Positions 35,721-43,944 are shown, counted from the stretch's first letter. The stretch: 64,000 nt of DNA from Salinimicrobium nanhaiense (GCA_012038135.1 JAAVJQ010000005.1:192926-256925), one strand, 5' to 3'. The notes: generated by a model not told the origin, from the sequence alone. Numbers and translations: made by a program.

Positions 35721-38615
35721 ATGGCTAAGAAAAAAGAAAATAATCCAGATAAAGAAAAGAAGTTTACTCATTCAGAAAAAACTCCTAAAGGCAAACCGGG
35801 AAGAAAAGCTTCCGCTAAGCCTGAGGAATCGGGAGAAGTAAAAGGACCTTTGGGTGTTGGTGACAAGACCAGGTCTAAATCAGGTGTTGGAGAGTCTGAT
35901 CCAAAAAAAGATCTTTCTGATAAGAAACCCGGAAGAAAGAAATCTTCTACAGCAGGGAATGTTGATGCTTCTTCTGAAAAGCCTAAACTTCCGAAGCCCA
36001 AAAAAGCTTTACCCGAAACAGGCACACCAGATAAATTAGAGACAGGAATTTCTGCAGAAAAGAAGAAACCGGGAAGAAAGAAAACTGCTGCTCCCAAAAC
36101 TTCGAGTAAACCTGCAAAATTTCAGGATCCAATGATCGATGATCCGGTACCGCATGTTTCGGCTCCCCCTACAGGAGAAGTGACGAGTCCGCAGGAGGAT
36201 GATAAGAAAAAACCTGGAAGAAAAGCTGCAGATAAAAAGACTGCTGCCAATAAAAGATCTTCAGTTAAAAAAGCTGTTTCGGAAAAGAAGTCTGATGGTG
36301 AAAAAGCAAAATCTGAAGACAAAAAACCTGCTAAAAAGATGTCCCGTCCTAAAGCAGTTCCGGGCATAAGTGCAGAAGAAAAAATGAAGTTACCCAATAC
36401 CTCGCCTTCCGAAGATCTAAAAAATACTGCCAAAGAAACTGCAGAAGGATTGAAGGACAAGCTCACTCCCGATGAAAAGACAAAGCGGGACCTGGAGGAA
36501 AAGGCAAGAGATTATATTCCCGATCCTGAAGATATAAAAGGCGTTGCAGGTTCGATCGCTGAGAAATTGGTGGAAGGAACCGAAAAAGCCAAAAAATTCG
36601 TGGAAGATATCACTCCCAGCCAGGAAGAGGTGACCGCCGCGGCCGCCAAAGTGAAAAAAACCATTGAGGATGCTACCACAGATAAAGAGAAGGAACAGAA
36701 ATCTTCTGCTGAAAAACCCGCCGAAGCTACGCTGTTAACCGACTTTGACGTCCATTTGTTCAGGGAAGGGAAACACTATCATCTATACAATAAACTTGGC
36801 TCCCACCTTATGGAATATATGGGAACAAAAGGTGTTTATTTCGCCTTATGGGCACCCAATGCCGAAAAGATCTCGGTAATAGGAGATTTTAATAATTGGG
36901 ACAGAGAAGCTCATCCTATGTCTGCCCGCTGGGATCACTCGGGGATCTGGGAAGTCTTTATTCCGGTAGCCAAAAAGGGAAGTTTGTACAAATATTTCAT
37001 CAAATCAAATAACGGCTATGAAGCCGAAAAAGGGGATCCCTTTGCTTTTCAATGGGAAACTCCACCTAACACGGCTTCTATGGTGTGGGACCTGGAAAAT
37101 ACCTGGAATGATAATGTATGGATGAAAGACAGGGACAGCAAAAAAGGCAAACCTCAACCCATGTCTGTTTACGAAATGCATCTGGGTTCATGGAAAAGAG
37201 TGCCCGAAGATAATCTACGTTCATTGACCTATCTCGAATTAGCAGAACAGCTTCCCGCTTACATCAAAGAAATGGGTTTCACACATGTGGAGTTTATGCC
37301 GGTGATGGAACATCCATTCTTTGGTTCCTGGGGCTACCAGATCACCGGATATTTTGCTCCCTCAAGCCGGTTTGGAACTCCGCAGGAATTCATGCAGTTG
37401 ATCGACAGCCTGCACCGGGAAGGAATAGGCGTCATCCTGGATTGGGTTCCCTCCCATTTCCCGAATGACCTTCATGGATTGCATTATTTTGACGGTACTC
37501 ATCTATACGAACATGCCGATCCACGCAAAGGCTTCCATCCAGACTGGCAAAGTTATATCTTCAACTACGGAAGAAATGAAGTACGCTCCTTCCTTATTAG
37601 CAATGCTTTATACTGGCTGGATAAATTCCATGTGGATGGATTGCGGGTAGATGCCGTGGCTTCTATGCTGTACCTGGATTATTCCAGGAAAGAAGGCGAA
37701 TGGGAACCCAATGAACATGGCGGCAGGGAAAACCTGGAGGCCATCAGCTTTCTTAAAGAATTCAACGAAGTTGTTTATAAAGAATTTCCCGATGCCGTAA
37801 CCATTGCGGAAGAATCCACTGCATGGCCCATGGTATCAAAACCCACCTATATTGGCGGACTTGGCTTCGGAATGAAATGGATGATGGGTTGGATGCACGA
37901 TACGCTGAAGTATTTTAGTGAAGATCCTCTGTATCGAAGGTACCACCAGAATACGATCACCTTCAGCTCGAATTACGCCTTTACAGAAAATTTCATGTTA
38001 CCGCTCTCTCATGATGAGGTAGTTTACGGAAAGCAATCCATCCTTAACAAGATGCCGGGAGATGACTGGAACAAATTTGCAAATCTGCGTACCCTGTTCA
38101 GTTATATGTTTGCTCATCCCGGTACTAAACTGCTCTTCATGGGAGCAGAATTCGGCCAAACTACAGAATGGAACCACGATTCCAGCCTGGAATGGCATCT
38201 CACCAATGAGCACCAGCATTCAAGGATACAGGAAACTCTCAAAGAGCTTAACAGGCTCTACAAGCAGGAACCTGCACTTTATGAAAAAGCTTTCTCTCAT
38301 GAAGGTTTTGAGTGGGTAGACATCAATGATGAAGAGAACAGTATTGTAAGTTTTCTACGGAAAGGCAATGATCCTGAAGACAATATCCTCGTAGTGTGTA
38401 ACTTTGTTCCCGTACCAAGGGAAAATTACAGGATTGGAGTACAGCAAAGCGGAAGCTGGAAAGAAATCTTTAACAGCGATGATGAAAAATTCGGCGGCAG
38501 TAATACCAAAAATCCCGACACGATCAATAGTGAAGAATTGCCCGCTCACAGACAACAAAATTCCATTTCTTTGACCATCCCGCCAATGGCAGCAATATAT
38601 CTTAAAAAAGCATAA
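35721..38615 (+). CDS. glgB: Glycogen branching enzyme with a long Lys-rich N-terminal extension
   Basis: Introduces alpha-1,6 branches into the glucan made by GlgE. The catalytic protein starts near residue 335 and has CBM48 (about 365-450), then the GH13_9 barrel. The barrel shows YEMHLGSWKR, GYQITGYFAPSSRFGTP, nucleophile GLRVDAVASMLYLDYSR, acid TIAEESTAWP and LSHDEVVYGK. In front lies an extension of about 330 residues, very rich in Lys, Ala, Ser, Pro and Glu. It carries four KPGRK motifs (residues 25-29, 69-73, 116-120, 164-168), followed by helix-prone repeats (about 215-325). The frame is continuous, with no internal stop. It follows treS by three bases, so it is in the operon. Confidence 0.94.
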   Translation: MAKKKENNPDKEKKFTHSEKTPKGKPGRKASAKPEESGEVKGPLGVGDKTRSKSGVGESDPKKDLSDKKPGRKKSSTAGNVDASSEKPKLPKPKKALPETGTPDKLETGISAEKKKPGRKKTAAPKTSSKPAKFQDPMIDDPVPHVSAPPTGEVTSPQEDDKKKPGRKAADKKTAANKRSSVKKAVSEKKSDGEKAKSEDKKPAKKMSRPKAVPGISAEEKMKLPNTSPSEDLKNTAKETAEGLKDKLTPDEKTKRDLEEKARDYIPDPEDIKGVAGSIAEKLVEGTEKAKKFVEDITPSQEEVTAAAAKVKKTIEDATTDKEKEQKSSAEKPAEATLLTDFDVHLFREGKHYHLYNKLGSHLMEYMGTKGVYFALWAPNAEKISVIGDFNNWDREAHPMSARWDHSGIWEVFIPVAKKGSLYKYFIKSNNGYEAEKGDPFAFQWETPPNTASMVWDLENTWNDNVWMKDRDSKKGKPQPMSVYEMHLGSWKRVPEDNLRSLTYLELAEQLPAYIKEMGFTHVEFMPVMEHPFFGSWGYQITGYFAPSSRFGTPQEFMQLIDSLHREGIGVILDWVPSHFPNDLHGLHYFDGTHLYEHADPRKGFHPDWQSYIFNYGRNEVRSFLISNALYWLDKFHVDGLRVDAVASMLYLDYSRKEGEWEPNEHGGRENLEAISFLKEFNEVVYKEFPDAVTIAEESTAWPMVSKPTYIGGLGFGMKWMMGWMHDTLKYFSEDPLYRRYHQNTITFSSNYAFTENFMLPLSHDEVVYGKQSILNKMPGDDWNKFANLRTLFSYMFAHPGTKLLFMGAEFGQTTEWNHDSSLEWHLTNEHQHSRIQETLKELNRLYKQEPALYEKAFSHEGFEWVDINDEENSIVSFLRKGNDPEDNILVVCNFVPVPRENYRIGVQQSGSWKEIFNSDDEKFGGSNTKNPDTINSEELPAHRQQNSISLTIPPMAAIYLKKA

Positions 38616-39674
38616 ATGAAAAATGTAAAAGCTTATGCTGCACAGGCAGCCGATAAACAACTGGAGCCATATTCTATTGACCGTCATGATCCGGGACCCG
38701 GAGATGTGGAAATAGAGATCCTTTTCTGCGGAGTTTGCCATTCAGATATCCACACCGCAAGAAATGAATGGGGAGGCACAAAATATCCCTGTGTACCCGG
38801 TCATGAAATTGTGGGAAAAGTTTCCCGGGTTGGCAAGGATGTGAAAAAGTATAAACAAGGCGATACTGTGGGGGTTGGATGTTTTGTTGATTCCTGCGGA
38901 CATTGTGACAGCTGTGATGAAGGCCTGGAGCAATACTGTTTGAACGGCCCCACGGCAACTTATAACTCTCCATCCCCTTTGGATAGAAATATTCATACCT
39001 ACGGCGGATATTCTACCCATATAGTTGTGAAGGAGGATTTTGTTCTTAAAGTATCAGAAAAGTTGCCACTTAACGCTGTAGCTCCTCTTTTATGTGCAGG
39101 TATTACCACCTATTCTCCTTTAAGACGGTGGAACGTTAAAAAAGGAGATAAAGTAGCTGTGGTAGGTCTTGGAGGTTTAGGCCATATGGCTGTTAAATTG
39201 GCATCTTCCATGGGTGCCGAAGTCACTATGTTAAGCCGTTCTCCCGAAAAAGAAAAAGATGCCAACGAATTAGGGGCTGCTCATTTCGAGCTCACTACCA
39301 GTGACGAGAACATGAAGAAAATGGCAGGCAGTTTCAATTTGATCATTAACACTGTTTCCGCTCAACACGATTATAATCAATACCTCAATCTGCTGAAAAC
39401 AGATGGGGTAATGGTTTTACTTGGCATTCCGCCTAAACCTTCTGAAGTACAGGCAGCCCAGCTCATCATGAAAAGGAGGAGCCTGGTAGGTTCTCTTGTT
39501 GGCGGAATAAAGGAAACCCAGGAAATGCTGGATTACTGTGCCGAGCACGGAATAGTTTCAGAAATTGAGATGATCAACATGGATCAGATCAATGAAGCTT
39601 ATGAACGTACTTTAAATGCCGATGTGCGGTACAGATTTGTAATAGATATGAAATCTCTAAGTAATCAAAACTAA
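38616..39674 (+). CDS. Zinc-dependent NAD(P) alcohol dehydrogenase (YahK/CAD type)
   Basis: A 352-residue medium-chain dehydrogenase that probably reduces aldehydes. The catalytic zinc site is CGVCHSDIHTARNEWG (Cys about 38) with GHEIVG. The structural zinc cysteines are in CGHCDSCDEGLEQYC, and the nucleotide-binding loop is VAVVGLGGLGHMAV (about 182-195). The pattern matches the cinnamyl-alcohol/YahK group, which usually prefers NADPH. The ATG directly follows the glgB stop (zero gap), so it belongs to the glgE operon. That suggests a stress or detoxification role rather than glucan chemistry. Confidence 0.92.
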   Translation: MKNVKAYAAQAADKQLEPYSIDRHDPGPGDVEIEILFCGVCHSDIHTARNEWGGTKYPCVPGHEIVGKVSRVGKDVKKYKQGDTVGVGCFVDSCGHCDSCDEGLEQYCLNGPTATYNSPSPLDRNIHTYGGYSTHIVVKEDFVLKVSEKLPLNAVAPLLCAGITTYSPLRRWNVKKGDKVAVVGLGGLGHMAVKLASSMGAEVTMLSRSPEKEKDANELGAAHFELTTSDENMKKMAGSFNLIINTVSAQHDYNQYLNLLKTDGVMVLLGIPPKPSEVQAAQLIMKRRSLVGSLVGGIKETQEMLDYCAEHGIVSEIEMINMDQINEAYERTLNADVRYRFVIDMKSLSNQN

Positions 39675-39676
39675 AA

Positions 39677-40090
39677 ATGAAAAGAAAAGCAACAGCCGTT
39701 TGGAACGGCACAATTAAAGAAGGAAAAGGAAATTTATCCACTCAAAGTGAGGTGTTACACGACACTCCTTACTCGTTTAATACCAGGTTTGAAAATGAGA
39801 AGGGAACCAATCCTGAGGAACTTATTGGAGCAGCTCATGCAGGTTGTTTCACCATGCAGCTTTCTGCCAACCTTTCAAAAGAGGGATTTTCTCCTGTTTC
39901 TTTGGAAACAGAAGCTACGATCACTTTAGAAGACGGCAGCATTACAAAATCACATTTGGTGTTGAATGCAAAAGTTCCGGGGGTTTCTCAGGAGAAATTT
40001 GAGGAGCTGGTAAAACATGCAAAAGAAAATTGTCCGGTTTCCAAGCTTCTTAATACCGAAATAAGCCTGGAATCCACCTTAAACGGTTAG
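39677..40090 (+). CDS. OsmC family peroxiredoxin
   Basis: A 137-residue OsmC protein that reduces organic hydroperoxides with two cysteines. The peroxidatic Cys is in AAHAGCFTMQLS (about residue 59) and the resolving Cys in KENCPVSKLL (about 119). The length is normal. It starts two bases after the alcohol dehydrogenase stop, closing the plus-strand operon. OsmC proteins are typical of osmotic and general stress responses, matching the trehalose/glycogen genes before it. Confidence 0.93.
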   Translation: MKRKATAVWNGTIKEGKGNLSTQSEVLHDTPYSFNTRFENEKGTNPEELIGAAHAGCFTMQLSANLSKEGFSPVSLETEATITLEDGSITKSHLVLNAKVPGVSQEKFEELVKHAKENCPVSKLLNTEISLESTLNG

Positions 40091-40093
40091 AAT

Positions 40094-40777
40094 TTAATCA
40101 AGAGCTTTTGAAAGCGCTTCAAAAATGACATTTTTGAGGCGCTTTTCCATTTTGTTGCCTTTTATGAATTTTTGGTTCACTTCCAGCTCGATTCCCAAAT
40201 ATTGCTTCGGAAATTTTTGTCTCAGATAAGTGGTAAATCCATCATCAATTCCCAGATATGGATAATTAAATTTCACCTGAAGCTCCTTATCCTGCTTAAA
40301 AAGGCTTTTTTGGAACCTCTTACAAAAATCGGCTTCTTCCTCTCTTGCAGGATCAAATAACAATCCGACATCAGCAGTTCTGACCTCCCCTTCGAGTTCG
40401 GGTGTAAAGGTATGTACAGAAATGTGCAGCACCTCCCCTCCTGCTAATATATAATTGCTAATTCGGCTTTCTATGTAGTGCCGGTACGGCAAATAAAATT
40501 CCTCCAGCAGTTCCTCTTTCTCCGCCTCCGGAAGCTGGTTTGTATATTCCGAAAATAACTGCGGATGTCCCAGGCTTCTGTTAGGTTCCACCAGTAACCT
40601 GCTTATCATGTACTCCTGACTAAAATCAGCTAATCCCGATAACTCCTTAAAGAGATCGAGCGCCCCGGGGTCATACCCTCTATGAGTTTCCAGGACATCA
40701 TGAGCCTCAGCAAATAGATGTTCATATGGAGCAGGGATCTCATTGCCCGCGTGTTCACAAGTTAGGATTAAGTTCAA
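40094..40777 (-). CDS. N-formylglutamate amidohydrolase-like protein
   Basis: A 227-residue zinc hydrolase of the NFGAH/HutG-like fold. The N-terminal TCEHAGNEIPAPY and HRGYDPGAL are family hallmarks (metal ligands His/Asp), and HISVHTFTPEL follows at about residue 115. An in-frame stop lies six bases before the TTG at 40777 and no ATG precedes the conserved region, so the TTG within a heptad repeat unit is the likely start. With the GCS2 and RLAN/ATP-grasp genes upstream it forms a known amide-ligase cluster; it probably cleaves an acyl-glutamate bond of their product. The stop-proximal part includes a strong hairpin. Confidence 0.88.
   Translation of the reverse strand: MNLILTCEHAGNEIPAPYEHLFAEAHDVLETHRGYDPGALDLFKELSGLADFSQEYMISRLLVEPNRSLGHPQLFSEYTNQLPEAEKEELLEEFYLPYRHYIESRISNYILAGGEVLHISVHTFTPELEGEVRTADVGLLFDPAREEEADFCKRFQKSLFKQDKELQVKFNYPYLGIDDGFTTYLRQKFPKQYLGIELEVNQKFIKGNKMEKRLKNVIFEALSKALD
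40111..40145 (+). terminator. Hairpin between OsmC and the amidohydrolase gene
   Basis: AAAGCGC (40111-40117) and TCAAAAATG pair with CATTTTTGA and GCGCTTT (to 40145), with one mismatch. It can end transcription of the osmC operon, though the T-tract is short. It lies within the last codons of the convergent gene. Confidence 0.55.
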
Positions 40778-41060
40778 GGTTTATGGTTTAAGGTTAAGGT
40801 TTAAGGTTTAAGGTTTAAGGTTTAAGGTTTAAGGTTTAAGGTTTAAGGTTTAAGGTTCAAGGTTTAAGGTTTAAGGTTTAAGGTTTAAGGTTTAAGGTTT
40901 AAGGTTTAAGGTTTAAGGTTTAAGGTTTAAGGTTTAAGGTTCAAGGTTCAAGGTTTAAGGTTTAAGGTTTAAGGTTAAGGTTTAAGGTTTAAGGTTTAAG
41001 GTTTAAGGTTTAAGGTTCAAGGTTTAAGGTTTAAGGTTTAAGGTTTAAGGTTTAAGGTTT
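40771..41060 (+). repeat. TTTAAGG heptad array, about 40 units
   Basis: Roughly 40 tandem copies of the 7-base unit TTTAAGG (CCTTAAA on the minus strand), with variants TTCAAGG, TTATGG and one-base-short units. It runs from the start codon of the amidohydrolase gene to the 86-bp module at 41061. It fills the leader between two genes of one cluster and has no spacer structure, so it is not a CRISPR. Confidence 0.95.
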
Positions 41061-41146
41061 GTGGAGTACAAAATTTAGTTGACCATTTTTGGAATTGGGA
41101 TAACCCTGTCAGCGGTTTAAAACCCTGACAGCGGTTTCGGGTTCAA
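41061..41146 (+). repeat. 86-bp repeated module, copy B
   Basis: Aligns without gaps to copy A (12238-12323) at 79 of 86 positions, including the CTGTCAG/CTGACAG inverted repeat. It is framed by TTTAAGG units on both sides; trailing TTCAAGG, TTAAGG and TTTAAGG units reach about 41165. The rest of the gap to 41234 shows nothing recognisable. Confidence 0.85.
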
Positions 41147-41234
41147 GGTTAAGGTTTAAGGTTTGTAGAGGTTTTGTTTTCCAGTTCCATAGCGGGTTTT
41201 TGGAGTTTGGAATTTGGTGCCTCCTAATTCCCTA

Positions 41235-41258
41235 TTGTTAACTGTTAATTGTTAATTG
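41235..41258 (+). repeat. Heptad repeat TTGTTAA at the end of the GCS2 ligase gene
   Basis: Units TTGTTAA, CTGTTAA, TTGTTAA and a partial TTGA. The stop codon (41245-41247) and the last three codons (Ile-Asn-Asn) of the ligase gene are written in these units. Confidence 0.55.
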
Positions 41259-42471
41259 AAAAAAATCTGTTTTCCTCTAAACATCTTCCCAGCTCCCTGT
41301 ATACCGAAATTATTTTTTCTTCTGAAAACTCGTTTCCAATTGCTTTTAAAATACGGGTAGAGAGGCTGCCATTGTTGAGCAGAAATTCGATGCTCTCCCG
41401 GTGCTTTTCAGAAAGCTCTTCTTTTACCAGATTATAGATCTTTTCCCACAGTTCCCTTACGGTCACTCCCGCTTTAAGATCGAAAAGTCCGGCAAAAGCA
41501 GCATTTTTAATCGTCGCATCTTCAGCATCAACGATCACATCATCAAAGATCTCAAAAAGGTCATTTTCGTGCCAGCTTTTCTGATCTTCCAAAGAAACCA
41601 GTTCTTCGCTCACTAACAGCTTTAAGGCTTCAATAACAAGTATGGCAATAGCAACATCGGCTTTAGGACATTCCTGTATATCGATCACACGGATTTCAAT
41701 AGCCCCACGGTCAAACCTTGCTATCGCACCACGGGAATTTAAGAAATGATGATCCAGGATGTTTTCTTCATCATGGGGTTTTATAGCTTTATTGATTGGC
41801 TCAAAGATTCCCGAGAAATATTCTTCCCTGCTAAAAAGTTGTTCCGGGATCACCTTTCCGGTCATCTGGGGGATTTCTTTTTGGTTGGTTTTATAGACAT
41901 GCATCCGGGCATCTTTATATCCTGTGGCTTTCCCTTCAAAAATGGGAGAACTGGCACTTAGCCCGGGAATGATTGGCAGGAGTATCCTTACTGCCGCGTG
42001 CAGCTTCTCAAATTCTTCATCTCCCGAAAATGGCAAATTGATGTGCATACTTTGCACATTGCTCCAGCCGTGGCCCCTGCAGTCGAAGATACGGTTGTAC
42101 AAAGCGTAGATCTTGCTGTAGTTGTGTTGCCATAACTGCATTTCAGTTTCAGGATGCATAAGTGGATGTGCGGCTGTTGACAGTAATTCACTCCCGAATT
42201 CTTTTAGCAGCCGGTTCATTTCCTGCACATTTTCAGCAAAAAGCTCATCCAGCGTCTCCAGGTCGGCAGTGGGACCGTTGGTCTTCATTTCCACCACGTG
42301 AGCCACCAGCTCATTGCTCCACTCAATTTTTCCGTTCTCAACATCAGATGTCAGGGTACCGTTTTTGCGGGTGAGCAACTTATCAACTATGGGATTAACT
42401 TTCAGGTTTTGAGAATTGACCAGCATGTATTCCAGTTCAATTCCGTAAACTTCAAAAAGGTGATAACTCAT
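41245..42471 (-). CDS. GCS2-family carboxylate-amine ligase (glutamate-cysteine ligase-like)
   Basis: A 408-residue member of the GCS2/YbdK glutamine-synthetase-fold ligases, which join an amine to the gamma-carboxylate of glutamate using ATP. The N-terminal EVYGIELEYMLV matches the metal-binding ELE motif. AAHPLMHP, SMHINLPF and AIEIRVIDIQECPKADVAIA are family landmarks. The start overlaps the RLAN/ATP-grasp gene by four bases (ATGA), so the two are coupled. The substrate is probably not cysteine in this context, so I do not use gshA. The last three codons and stop are made of heptad repeat. Confidence 0.85.
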   Translation of the reverse strand: MSYHLFEVYGIELEYMLVNSQNLKVNPIVDKLLTRKNGTLTSDVENGKIEWSNELVAHVVEMKTNGPTADLETLDELFAENVQEMNRLLKEFGSELLSTAAHPLMHPETEMQLWQHNYSKIYALYNRIFDCRGHGWSNVQSMHINLPFSGDEEFEKLHAAVRILLPIIPGLSASSPIFEGKATGYKDARMHVYKTNQKEIPQMTGKVIPEQLFSREEYFSGIFEPINKAIKPHDEENILDHHFLNSRGAIARFDRGAIEIRVIDIQECPKADVAIAILVIEALKLLVSEELVSLEDQKSWHENDLFEIFDDVIVDAEDATIKNAAFAGLFDLKAGVTVRELWEKIYNLVKEELSEKHRESIEFLLNNGSLSTRILKAIGNEFSEEKIISVYRELGRCLEENRFFSINN

Positions 42472-43925
42472 TCTATTTTCTTTTCAATACGGTTTTTAAG
42501 AGCCATCAAAACTTCGGTATAGATCTTATCTCCATAATGCCTGTCTTCTACTCCATAATCAATATTGGGATTGTCATTGATCTCAATGACCAGCGGTTTA
42601 CCATTTACCTCCTTCAAATCGATCCCGTAAAGGCCTTTGCCCATAAGTTTAGCCGATTTTAGCGCTGCATTCATGATCTTTTTAGGCACTTCTTCTATGG
42701 CCATTACATCTGCATTCCCATCACGGTCGTCCTTCTTTTTAGCATCCCAGTTATAGATCTGCCAGTGGCCCTTAGCCATGTAATAGCGGCAGGCAAATAT
42801 TGGCCTATCATCAAGGATCCCAATTCGCCAGTCATAGTCGGACGGGGTGAATTCCTGCGCGATCACCAGTTCTGACTTCTTGAGCATCTCCCCTACCAGC
42901 TTTTCATATTCCTCAACCGTTGAAGCTTTTTTCACTCCGAAGGAAAAGGTGGAATCGGGAGATTTTAGCACGAGTGGCAAACCGGTTTTTTCAATGATGT
43001 TATTCCTGTTGTCCTTGTGAACTATAATCGTTTTAGGAGTGGGAATTCCGGCGTTTTCCAGGGCTTCAGCCATAAAGACCTTGTTACAACATTTAAGAAT
43101 AGCATCGGGATAATCTATGATAGCGATGTCCTCCTGTTGCGCCTTCCTGGCAAAGGCATAAGCTTCATTGTTCACCTCTGTACTCTGCCTTATGAACAAG
43201 GCGTCAAAGGCCGAAAGTCTCGAAAGATCCTTTGGTGAAATGAATTCCACGTAGAAATTCATTTTTTCAGCAATCTCTGCAAATTTCTTTAAAGCCTTTG
43301 GATTACTTGGCGGCGCAGGATCATGATCCTGTACCAGGATTGCCAGGTCATATTCATAGGATTCATTTTTTGGGGTGTCATATCGTTTTTTAGCAAAATA
43401 CTGCACCGCAAATTCATGCATACTTGGCTTATGTTCTTCCGGAATTTCATTTTCAGAAAGCGCCTTAATGGATTTAATATTCCATTTACTGGCATAGCTG
43501 AATTTCACCCTAAGGAAAGGGATCTGAAAATGTCTGAAAAACATGGCACTTAACTCCTTGTACTTCTGAGCTACATTCTGCCCAAAATAGATACTCAGGG
43601 TGAATTCTGAAGATTTGATTCCTTTAAGGCTTTTCTGAATTAGATCATCAAATTCATCTGAAACGATCTTCACCAGGATGGGCTCCCGTAGGTCAACCAG
43701 GTTCCTCACAGTAGGAATTGCAAGATGTCCCCGTGCTTCAGCTAAAAGGGAGACGTAATAGCCTTTAGATTGGTATGAGTAGTCCTTGCAAAGATTGAAG
43801 ATCCTGGCTTTTTTGAGCTGAGAAAATTCAGGATTTGTAAGATAATCCCTGGCTGAGATCACCTCCACATTCTCCAGTGAAAGGTTCCAGTTTTCGGGTT
43901 TATTTACAACTATATATTTATTCAT
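42468..43925 (-). CDS. RimK-like ATP-grasp ligase with N-terminal RLAN domain
   Basis: A 485-residue protein. The N-terminal RLAN-type domain (about 1-150; ISARDYL, ARIFNLCKDYSYQSKGYYVSL) is found fused to RimK-like ATP-grasp ligases. The C-terminal ATP-grasp (about 280-485) contains LPLVLKSPDSTFSFGVKK (nucleotide binding), VIAQEFTPSDYDWRIGIL and the metal-binding VIEINDNPNIDYG (about 449-461). Such ligases add glutamate or other amino acids to peptides or proteins. It is the first gene of a three-gene cluster with GCS2 and NFGAH enzymes; a TANNTTTG box precedes it. Confidence 0.88.
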   Translation of the reverse strand: MNKYIVVNKPENWNLSLENVEVISARDYLTNPEFSQLKKARIFNLCKDYSYQSKGYYVSLLAEARGHLAIPTVRNLVDLREPILVKIVSDEFDDLIQKSLKGIKSSEFTLSIYFGQNVAQKYKELSAMFFRHFQIPFLRVKFSYASKWNIKSIKALSENEIPEEHKPSMHEFAVQYFAKKRYDTPKNESYEYDLAILVQDHDPAPPSNPKALKKFAEIAEKMNFYVEFISPKDLSRLSAFDALFIRQSTEVNNEAYAFARKAQQEDIAIIDYPDAILKCCNKVFMAEALENAGIPTPKTIIVHKDNRNNIIEKTGLPLVLKSPDSTFSFGVKKASTVEEYEKLVGEMLKKSELVIAQEFTPSDYDWRIGILDDRPIFACRYYMAKGHWQIYNWDAKKKDDRDGNADVMAIEEVPKKIMNAALKSAKLMGKGLYGIDLKEVNGKPLVIEINDNPNIDYGVEDRHYGDKIYTEVLMALKNRIEKKIE

Positions 43926-43944
43926 TAAGATTAGAAAATTTGAT

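Noticed and set aside
35721..36730. A separate histone-like gene upstream of glgB
   Set aside because: The frame continues without a stop into the branching enzyme, and no second start with promoter was seen.
40771..41060. Telomere or linear replicon end
   Set aside because: TTTAAGG resembles telomeric repeats, but the array is internal, lies between genes of one cluster and recurs at 12.2 and 54.2 kb.
40771..41165. CRISPR array
   Set aside because: The unit is 7 bases with no unique spacers, and no cas genes are present.
41245..42471. True glutathione-synthesis gshA
   Set aside because: The coupling with an RLAN/ATP-grasp ligase and an amidohydrolase, and the absence of gshB, argue for another amide ligation, so no gshA symbol is given.
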